A stretch of 64,000 nt of DNA from Mytilus edulis (lineage: Eukaryota; Mollusca; Bivalvia; Mytilida; Mytilidae). Where the stretch lies: NCBI RefSeq assembly GCF_963676685.1, contig NC_092349.1, positions 54,573,232 to 54,637,231 on the forward strand, read 5' to 3'. The translations under genes were made by a program, and so were the position numbers. Below, piece by piece: positions 37,112-48,500 of this stretch. Every line of letters starts with the position of its first letter. Within the stretch, counting starts at the first letter, position 1. The notes under the pieces were generated by a model. The model saw only the letters and a program-made list of their open reading frames with translations. It was not told where the DNA came from and ran no database searches.

Positions 37112-38368
37112 AGCTCACCTGGCCCGAAGGACAAAGTGAGCTTTTCTCATCACTTAGCGTCCGTCGTCTGTCGTCGTCGTTCGTCGTCGTCCGTCGTCGT
37201 TAACTTTTACAAAAATATTCTCCTCTGAAACTACTGGGCCAAATCAAATCAAACTTAACCACAATCATCATTGGGGTATCTAGTTTAAAAAATGTGTCTG
37301 GTGACCCCGCCAACCAAGCAAGATGGCCGCCATGGCTAAAAATAGAACATAGCGGTTGAATGTAGATTTTGGCTTATAACTCTGAAACCAAAGCATGTCG
37401 AGCAAATCTGACGAGGTAAAATTGTTTATCAAGTCAAGATCTATCTGCCCTAAAATTTTCGGATGAATCGGACAACCCCTGAATTGGTAATTTTAAGGAA
37501 ATTTTGCTGTTTTTGGTTATTATCTTGAAGATTATTATAGATAAAAGATCGTCAAATAAGTCAACATGACCAAAATGGTCAGTTCATCCCTGAAGGAGTT
37601 ATTGCCCTTTATAGTCATTTTTTTATCAATTTTTAGTAATTTTTTGTTATCTTTTACAAAAATCTTCTCCTCTGAAACTACTGGGCGAAATGTAGACAAA
37701 CTTGACCACAATCATTATTGGTGTATCTAGTTTAAAAAAATGTGTAGGGTGACCCGGCCAACCAACCAAGATGGCCGCCATGGCTAAAAATAGAACATAG
37801 GGGTAAAATGTAGATTTTGGCTAATAACTCTGAAACCAAAGCATTTAGAAGAAATCTGACTGGATTAAATTGTTAATCAAGTTATGATCTACCTGCCCTA
37901 AATTTTCAGTCGAATCAGACAACTGCTTGTTGGATTGCTGCTCCTTAATTGGTAATTTTAAAGGAAATTTTACCGTTTATTATCTTGAATATTTTTATAG
38001 ATAGAGATAAACTGTAAACAACAATAATGTTCAGCAAAGTAAGATCTACAAATAAGTCAACATGATCAAAATGGTCAGTTGACCCCTTAAGGAGTTATTG
38101 CCTTTTATCATGTTTATAGTCAATTTTTTACAATTTTCATAAATTTTGTAAATCTTTGTAAATTTTTAAAAATATTTTCCTCTGTTACTAATGGGCCAAG
38201 TTCATTATGATAGAGATAATTGTAAGTAGCAAGCACGTTCAGTAAAGTAAAAACTTCAAACACATCACCATTACCAAAACACAATTTTGTCATGAATCCA
38301 TCTGTGTCCTTCGTTTAATATACATAAAGACCAAGGTGATCGACACAGGCTCTTTAGAGCCTCTAGTT
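37112..38368. mobile_element. Bipartite 'AGCTCACCTGG' repeat, internally duplicated
   Basis: Begins TTTAGCTCACCTGGCCCGAA, carries a (GTC)n-like tract at 37161-37200, then two tandem homologous halves (about 37200-37640 and 37641-38180). Each half has TCTCCTCTGAAACTACTGGG, ATCTAGTTTAAAAAA, AAGATGGCCGCCATGGCTAA and CTCTGAAACCAAAGC. It ends near AGGCTCTTTAGAGCCTCTAG. I recognise this as a widespread bivalve repeat; no open frame. It occupies much of the space between genes A and B. Confidence 0.7.
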
Positions 38369-39050
38369 CGTAATAACTTCGATAGTCACAATTGTGTGTA
38401 AGGAAAGCATCTCTCCAAATATAATCCTTATAATGTGATAATGCACGATTATATCGCATCCAAAGTAAGTTGATTTCGTCATATTATTCTTAGATAATTT
38501 CTGAAAGTTATCGAGAACAAGATTAAGATATGAATGACTTTTTTAGTTTTGACAGTGTCTGTAGTCTCAAATTCTCTGGGATATGTAATTGAGATGCATA
38601 AGAGTGTCAATGTTCAAAAAAGTTTTTTTGATACTATTTTTTTGTTCATCACTGTTCATGGTGTAATCATCAATCGCATTCTAAACATTTCAAACTTTGA
38701 CATGGTGAGGCCCTTATAACTGACTTGAGGGCATGGGTTTTTCTCATTGTCAAAGGTCATGCTGTTACTCGAATCTCCTAAAATTTATATCATGTAATTC
38801 TGGTAGGTTTTCGCATGCCAATCATATCACCTCATTTTGTTTTAACATAGAATATGTTCTAGATTCAATTGATATCTAATATGAAGATAAACAAGTGATT
38901 GCGTTGGAAATTAAACCAAATTACAGATATGGTTATATTTTGGAAAACAGGAAATACCAGACGATATTTGATTTAACGAACTAGTAGCAATCAATGAACA
39001 AGTAACATAAGCAAAAGGGTTGAACACATATGATTAAAAAATAGCATACA

Positions 39051-39593
39051 GAAACATGACTAGTAATATTGCAAGTAAGTATACATCTGAATAAAATGTA
39101 AAGTAGCTAGGTTAACAAGAACATGTGGAAATAAAACCTTTGGGAAATGGTATTTGTAAATGATTTTTAATAGAACATCTGCAATGTAATAGAGTTATAT
39201 TTACATTTACATATACTTTATTTACAATCCTATTAATATTGCTCTTCAGTGAACACAATTGTTTGAAATACATTTTACTTGATATAATTCCACACTCAAT
39301 TGAAATATGATTATATTTCACGAGGGAGGTGAAGGGTAATTATAACACTAATGTTATTTAGTCGCAAGATTGATCCTGATGTATGACCAACAGTCGAATT
39401 GCACTGTACACGCGGTCACACCAATTTGTCCAATTTCCATTTGAGATGAAAACATGTTTATTTTATGTTTTTCTATGACTCACCCTTCTTACATCCTCTG
39501 ATATTAATTTACATGACATTTGCACTGCACATATTTAAAGACAAGAAATCATTATGCATAGTACATTTTAAACTAGAGAAAGAAACTATAAGG
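39051..39593 (+). promoter_or_regulatory. Upstream region of gene B, duplicated in front of gene C
   Basis: Aligns along about 540 bp with 56257-56818. Best conserved are GTTAACAAGAACAT, a 50-bp block at about 39190-39243 (CTTTATTTACAATCCTATTA), and GTCGAATTGCA plus ACGCGGTCACACCA. A TATA-like ATATTTAAAG at 39531-39540 lies 63 bp before the start codon and recurs at 56749 in front of gene C, which supports it as the shared core promoter. Confidence 0.6.
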
Positions 39594-42500
39594 ATGTTTC
39601 AAAAAGTGCTACTATTGTGTATCGTCCTAACTTGGACGATAAATGATGTACACGGATGTTCCTGCTTTGGTGTCCAGCACCCGCAATCACAATTCTGTTC
39701 AGCTAGCTACGGTGAGTTTTAGAATTACTATGTGCATGAAAAATATTCATCCACTAACATTGGTACTGACGAAAATAAATGAATTCACAATAACATTTAT
39801 CGAAGCAATATATTGTTTTTATCCTAGATATGATTTAAGCTTCATATTGAGTGAACGTTTAGAATCTTATCCGACATTACCCTATGACTGTTTCGGAATA
39901 TTTACTTGATATTATCAAACATAATGTCTCAACTACGCTATACTTCAAATAGAGAACAGATTTGTCGATTTTAAATCTAAGTAATAATTAGTGTTGTCAA
40001 ATCGTACACTTTTGCCTAACCGGTTACTTGGATAATCTTTCGACCGAGTAACCGGTTAACCGGTAGTTGAAGTTGATGTTTGAAGGCCTTATCTAAAGTA
40101 CCCTACATATATATTGTATATATGAAGATGGGGTATGAGTGTCACTGTGACAACCTTCCATCCAAGTCATACATTTACGTTTTTATATTACGATGAATTG
40201 AATATTGTCCTTTGGTATTATAAGGCTTGACTATGAAGATTCCAAGCGAATTATGACTTTCAGTAACCAAATACACCGTATCAGCTATGGCGTTTGTACT
40301 AACTTCAGATTGTAAAATAAAAAAAAAGACTTCTTGATCTCGTAGAATTTAATATGTCTGAAAACCGACGATTCTTTCATTTTCTCTTGTTGTCTCCGAA
40401 AATAATGTGGAGTGTTTCAATTTGAAAGGCCTGTTACTCGAACTATCAAGTATACATTGATTTCATTCATATTGGTTTGATTTTCACAACTTTTGAGTTA
40501 GCACTTCGTTTAAAGTATGACAAATCCTTGCACGACGGAGATTGCACATGCAGATGTAGGTCCACACAATCTTAGATCAAAAATGAAATAATGAAGTATT
40601 AGAATATTAAAATTTAATCGTATTACTGATTTAAAGTTACTGTTAAAAAAACATGTTTTCTGAACATCTTGCCCCGAGCAGAGAGACAAGTTCTTATTAA
40701 TTTAAGATTTTTGGATTAACACTAGCAACCAATATACTGCATAATTGATCTGTCAAATTAATTACCACGACGACAATTGTTAAAGAAAACATAACTATTT
40801 ACTGATTACAATACAAAATGATATCAAATTTATCAAAATTGAATAAAGTCGGGTTAACCGGTTAGCTTTTTTGGTATCCGGTATTCGGTCGTGCAAACGG
40901 TAAACCGGTTAACCGGTTTACCGTTGACAACACTAGTAATAATAATTGACAGCCAAGTAAATTTTGAAAATTTCAAAAATCATATTTGAAAAAAAATATA
41001 AAAAACTTGTTATGAGTTCAACTACAAGGGATCAACACAGTTATTGTCTTGTTTTCTATTGTTACTTTTTATGATTTAGTACGGGACGATAATTTAATAT
41101 TCGAGGAGGGTTTTACCATATTGATAAATAACTTCCATCTGTTGATAAGCCTTCCAATTTGATTTTAACTTTCTACAAATTTACTCCCTGTATGTTTGAA
41201 TGCTTACCATTATAATTTTTATAATTCGTTGTGCTCGTTATCAAACTTCATTGCTAACCAGGCCAAGTGGTTCATTTTCATAATTATCCTAGAAAATATA
41301 ATTGTCGTTCCATAAATATAACACGTACCATAAACATGTAATTGTTTGCTCTACAATATTGCATATTCTTTCAGTATTCTACGGCAAAGTTACCAAGGAA
41401 ACATTAATACCAGGCCCACCAGATGATACTTCAAACAACTTTGCGATCTGGAAATATACATTTCGCATTATTTTTAAAATGAAGGTATGAGTCAGTAGTT
41501 AAATTAATAATGGAATATATGAAATGGAATTTAAAGTGTATGGATTTGGGATTATGCTATATATGTAACAAGGCAAATAATTTAAATATAACATACATTG
41601 TTGGAACCACTTCTTGCATATATTATTAGGAAATTTGTATTTATAACTTGATAGATATGCAGAAGTAAACAAAAATTGTTTAGTATATTATTAGTAACGT
41701 AGTGTGCTAGTAACCTTATACTTTATATATAGGGTCAATCAATGACTGACACGTGGCGTGAGGGCGAAGTTCGAATCCCAATCTCGAATTTGCTGACCCC
41801 ATATATATCATTTCAGGTCACTAGCACTCTATGTAAAAAGTTCAGCTTACCGACTATCGTAAGATGTGGTATTTAGATTATTGGCTTATCAAAGTGATCA
41901 AGCCTTAAATATCGTTAGTAATAAGATATAAAATTGAGAATGGAAATGGGGAATGTGTCAAAGAGACAACAACCCGACCAAATAAAAAACAACAGCAGAG
42001 GGTCACCAACAGGTCTTCAATGTAGCGAGAAATTTCCGCACCCGGAGGCGTCCATCAGCTGGCCCATAAACAAATATATACTAGTCCAGTGATAATGAAT
42101 GCCATACTTATTTCTAAATTGTACACAAGAAACTAAAATTAAAATAATACAAGACCAACAAAGGCCAGAGGCTCCTGACTTGGGAAAGGCGCAAAAATGC
42201 GGCGGGGTTAAACATGTTTGTGAGATTTCAACCCTCCCCCTATACCTCTAACCAATGTAGAAAAGTAAACGCATAACAATACGCACATTAAAATTCAGTT
42301 CAAGAGAAGTTCGAGTCTGATGTCAGAAGATGTAACCAAAGAAAATAAACAAAATGACAATTTTAAATAAATAACAACAGACTACTAGCAGTTAACTGAC
42401 ATGCCAGCTCCAGACTTCAATTAAACTGACTGAAAGATTATGATTTCATCATATGAACATCAGGCACAATCCTTCCCGTTAGGGGTTTAGTATCATACCA

Positions 42501-45500
42501 TCATAACATATATGAGAAGAACATAACCCGTGTCATGCCAACAACTGTTTTTAGAATAAATGTGTTTAGTTCCGATGCAAAGACCTTATCAGTGACTCAA
42601 TATTAACGCCAAAATATGCAATCTTTAATGACTTGACAACAGTATCGTAATTATATCCCTTCTTAATAAGTCTATTCAAAGGTTTTGTAAGTTTCTGAGG
42701 TGAATACTGACACCTTTGTTTTTATTTCCATAAAAAATTGGATGTGAAATACCTGAACGTATTAGAAGTCTGCATGTTGAGCTATATTTACGAATGATGT
42801 ATTTATACCGATGATAAAATTTAGTAAATGTTTTGACTAGTTTGTGATATCGAAAACCCTGGTGTAATAATTTTTCAGTAATACATAAATTTCTCTCGTT
42901 AAAATCTAAAACATTGCTACATACACGAGCGAATCGTACAAGTTGAGATATATAAACACCGTAAGATGGTGACAAGGGAACGTCACCATCTAAAAACGGA
43001 TAATTAACGATAGGAAATAAAAAATCATTCCTTTTATCATAAAATTTAGTATTCAGCTTTCCATTAGTGATATAGATATCAAGATCGAGAAAAGGGTAGT
43101 GGTCATGGTTAGTATTAGCTTTATTTAAAGTAAGTTCAACAGGATAAATTTCATTAATATACATACTGAAGTCGTCATTATTGAGAGCCAAAATATCATC
43201 CAAATATCTAAAAGTATTATTAAATTTGTTTATCAGATGTTGTTTCGATGGGTCTTTGCTTATTTTTGTCATAAATTGTAACTCATAACAATACAAAAAC
43301 AGGTCCACAATAAGTGGTGCACAGTTAGTTCCCATTGGAATTCCGATAATCTGACGATATACGGAATCCCCAAAGCGAACAAAAATGTTATCTAGTAAAA
43401 GTTCAAGGGCATATATAGTATCAAAGCATGTCCAATTAACATAGTTTTTTTGTTTATTGCTACATTTTGTACTAAAATTTTTTCCTAATGATAATGTGAG
43501 GCAATGTGGTATACAGGGTAGAAAAATCAAAAGTTTGAACAGATTCAAAATCACCAATAAAAGCATGCAATTTATCAAGTACTTCCAACGAGTTCTTGAC
43601 ACTCCAAAAGTAATTTATTCCACTATTTTCGAAGGCCTTATTTGAACAATTTATTATCAGGTTTTTAATTGTACCAAGTGTGCTGGTAAGAAGAATAGAC
43701 AATTTAGCAGTTGAACAATGGCTTGAAGACGAAATAAATCTATATTTGTAAGGGGTTTTATGTAGCTTCGGAAGCCAATACATAGTTGGGACTTTCATTG
43801 TATTTGGCTCTGCTTGTAAAGCGGTGGCTAAAAGTTTATGTTTGTTACAGATTTCGTTTTCTGAAAATGGAGTCAGTTGGAATGTTGGTGAATTGGGGAT
43901 TTCCTTTTTCAGAACCTCAATGTAAAATTTACGTCAAACAATAATATTATTAGCAGCTTTGTCGGTCGGGACTAAAACAAATTCCTTGGCTAGTTCTTTT
44001 AGTTTATGTTTGATACGAGAAATAGGTTTATTGTGGTTATTGTTAATAGTAAAATGTTCTTTAAAATGTTGAATACGTATATCAACTATCTTCATTACTG
44101 AATTTAAAAAAGAGTCCAAAGAATTTTTTTCAGCTTTTTCCCGTTTTATCCATTTCATACAGTAAGTATGGAGTGAGTCGTGGATGATATTACGACAATC
44201 ATTCCAATTAATAATTGACGGCGGACGATATTTAGGTCCTTTACTGAGGAATGATATTAACTCTCGGTCTTGAACGATGTTAAGATCTCCTGTTATAACA
44301 TGGGAAATTGGTCCATAAATATATTCGGAATTACTGCCATTACATGAAGTATGTGTATTTTCACTGATATTAAGATCTTTACACAACTGACTATAATTAA
44401 ACACAAATTTCCGGGTAGATTTCTTGTAAAAATAACAAATAAGAGGTAGCTCAGTATTGTCAAAATAACCAGGAATTTGTTCTTTAACAGAATGGTCGTT
44501 AAATATACCGGCGATATTTACAAAATAAAAGCCTTTATTGACATACTTAACTTTAATAAAATGTTTTTTATGATCTTCAGGGCAATCAATTTAGGAAAAT
44601 TAATTAGAATAACAATATGCCATAATAGTTTGAACAATTTCATACTTAGGACTGCTATATGAAATTGTGTTGCAATCCTCCAAAATTTTATTTAACTTAT
44701 AAACCGGTAACGAACAGAGTTTTGTTAACAGATAATGTCTGCCGTTGTTTTTTTAAATAGAAATTAGGTCCGAAATATTGGTATGATTGGCCCGAAATTT
44801 TCTTTGATTGCGATTTGTTCTACGACCGTGAGAAAGTTTTTTACGAACAGTTTTAGAAACTATATCCAAAATGTTAACGGAATTGGTTCTAGATATATTA
44901 CCAATTCCCATGATATTATCATTTAGACCGAGAGGGTAAACTGTCTGTAATTTTTTAATCCAATTTAATTCAATTATTTTCCGTGATCGTACAAATTTTG
45001 AATGCGATTCACCAGGCTGCTTATTTACTACTTCTAAAGGTTGAACTGCTAAATATTTAAAAGGATGGTCGTGCTTCTTAAGGTGTTGGTAAATGATACT
45101 TTTGAATTTATTGGGTCTTTTAAAACGATACAGATGTTCTTGAGTGCGTTTAGATAAATATCGTCCAGTTTCTCCTACGTACTGAATACCACACCCCGGT
45201 TTGTTGCATGTGAGTAAATAAATAATACTGTTTGTTTTTTAAGTTATATCAGTTTTAAAATTTAAAGAAAATGTGCGACCATTAAACGTGGACCTTACCG
45301 TATTGTTGGTGGAAAGACGGGGACATGTAAGTCATTTTTTGGCATGACACTTATCGATAGAAGGGTAACCACGTTTTATAAAGACAAAAGAGTATATCGA
45401 TGTTCAATATTCATAGTTCATCTAAGCAAAATCAAACCCGAGTAAAAAACTTATACCCGAGAGAAACACATCAACTGTAAGAGGAAATCAACGAAACAAC

Positions 45501-48500
45501 AGAAACACAGAACTACAGCAGAAACAAAAGCTAATATAGAAGCGGCATGTAAATAACAACTGCAACATTCCTAAATTTGTTACAGGACAAACGAAGACAA
45601 CATTGTGGTTTGAACATGGTTTTATGGCTAGCCAAGCCTCCCGTTTATATTTTAATGTTAAAAATACAGTTACAATGGCATTACTACTTGGCAGGAATAT
45701 AATACAAACAAACGCACTCAGCACAGAGAAATACAATTATAAATAATAATAAAGTTCTTTATTTAAAAATAGTAAACCTGAGAATAGCAACGAACATATC
45801 TCGTGAATTTACGACAGAACACATGGACACCACAAACGACATATTAATTGTGCATTACATAAATTGATTTCGCACATTCCAAATATTGTAATCAATGCAA
45901 GTTTGAATTATTCTTATTGATTACAAATACTTCTGTTATGCTGTACAACTCTAACATAGGGAGTGACAGAAGGTGTTGGTCAAGAAATAGTTGTAGAGAC
46001 TGCAGGAAATGATTGACTTTGTGGAGTACGTTTTACGGTCGGGCAGTCATATATTCTCATGGGTAAATACATGCATTGATTTACCTCTATATAATCTGCC
46101 ATTGACTAATTCGCTCGATACATGTATATATACTGCATGTAATAACATTTATTGTACATTTTGAGTGAGGGGATAAACATGATCAAATAAGATATAAAAG
46201 CTACGAAAGACAAATAAGGCGAACAAGACAATGGAAAATAAGCAAATAGACGAACAAAATTCAAGTTAACACAACTGGATCAACTTCGACATTAATTCAA
46301 ACAAAAACAAAAAGATGCAGGTTGTTCAAAATGATTAACATATATATGTTGAAAAAAACCTCTACTTGAGTGTGATAGAAACGGAAACTAATCTTTAGAA
46401 TGTCAAGATATAATAAAAAGAGGTATTTCTTATAAATTGGGCTTTCAAAAAATAAAGATTAGGATGAGGGACTCAATTATTGCTACAGTATAATATAGCT
46501 AAATACCTATTGTATTCCTGAATACATACAAATTAGGTTTTCCGTGGAATTTCACTTTATATATAGCAAAGTTAAAAACAAATATCTCATGAACAAAACT
46601 TTTTATTCATGTATCTTTTTTGTTTAAAAACAATCGTAGTTTTAAAATATAGCGCATAATTGAACAATAGCACAAATATAACAAAGGTATTACATTAAAC
46701 TCTAACAATTTGTATATTTACTTAAACTATAGACCGATTGTGTTCTGCTAATATACACTACTATATCATGTATATGTCCTTAACAACAAATTGCTACGTG
46801 TTACTTCTATTCAAGATTAAATGCTTTTCCTCGTATTTCCGTTTTCTCTATTTCCCAAATATGAGATTCGCTGGAGTTTTATTGTAAAAATAATAAAAGC
46901 GAATCTCTTATGCCTAGGATTTATTACGTCAGACGCGAGTTAATATATGTGCATCTACAGAGTAAGCTGTTCCTTTCGCAAATGAAATCAACTGGTAATT
47001 ATACGATATTTTTATAAAGGGAGAAGCTCCGGTGGAAAGAAATCAATTGGATCCTGTGATTTCATTAGACAACTGAACAGTATATCACCTTATCAAACGT
47101 TTTATTTGTTTACAAGGGGTGCTAATTCTTACAATTTAAACTGCAGAAGGAGATGCAACGTAAGTAACTTAAACTTAACGTATACGTATATAATTGTTAA
47201 TTCTTTGTGTATATTTGTTATTAAAATATATTCCTGAGGTAACAATTGTTTTATAGTGATTTTAATTTTATATTCAAGTATTGAATGTGCCTGAGAGAAG
47301 TTAGTAGCTTAGACATCGATTTTATTTAAACAAAAACCTGTTACATTCATGATGACGGGAGCTTGAGCAATAAATTACACAGGTATATAAAAGAAAAAAA
47401 CTTCATAGAATTTGATAGTTCATGATCCTAACAAAAAATTGTAATCCAACAGTGTTATTTGGTTTTGTCAACAATCATACAACAAATCATTTTCATATAG
47501 TGTGAAGGAAGGCAGAATTATTTGATAAGATCTGTATTCTTTGATATTGTCAGAAAATTTTTATATTCAAAAGTATTCATGTTGGTTAAATGACACTGAA
47601 ATTAAAAATGATTATCAATATTTCCAAAATTTACAATGATCAATGCGCGCCTCTACGACGATCAGAGTGTTTGTCTAGCAGATAAAGCATTAAGCAATGT
47701 TATTGTAATATCTAACAAAAGAACTTGGAATACTCTCATTTACCACTACATCCATGACAAGGGGAGATCTATCTCGTTTTAGGCCAGGCATGCAAATTAT
47801 TCACACGAAAACAGTGCATGTATTTAGTTAACTTCGTTTTTTCAAATACATTTCACTTATATGAATTGCATATCTACAAGTTCGTGTATGTGATTGGTCC
47901 GTTATAATGTTGTTTCTCTAGAGAACAATTCGAAAGTCAAAAAATAGACAGAGGTATCTTAGCACATACTTACAACGTTTCGTCCAATCAAATTGTTTGA
48001 ATGTGCCTTCTAACTTTCATGGAACACACTTTTCCCGTGTACTAAGTAACCACGCATGAATGACCACAAGGGTAAGATTTCATTAAATCGTAATCAAGAT
48101 GTTAAAAAAAATTGCTACTGGCTATTTTGAAAATGTTGTGTTCTAAACTAAATAGAATAGTGTGTAATTAGTTTTCAAAATAATTTTTAAACACCCCACT
48201 ACTTAATCTTTGGATTTAATGCTTTTGACAATAAAAGTTTATTTCAATTGATTTAAAAGTAACACATACAGTTACTTATAACTTGATTAGAGTACAATGC
48301 AATCTAAAATTGTAATCTTCCATGTAATTACGTTGTACCCACAAATAGAGTCAACCAAGAAACCTTGTGAAGGGAAATTAAAGCAATTTGATCTATTTCG
48401 TCATGAATTGATTGATAATTGATTGCTTAATGTCCAGTGACAGATATTTCATGCATGTAAACTATCCACTAGTCTACCTATGGGTACATACCAGGGGCAG

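Noticed and set aside
46014..46016. TGA in gene B as a selenocysteine codon
   Set aside because: Gene C has an ordinary residue at this position, TIMPs are not selenoproteins, and no SECIS-like structure was seen. A nonsense mutation is simpler.
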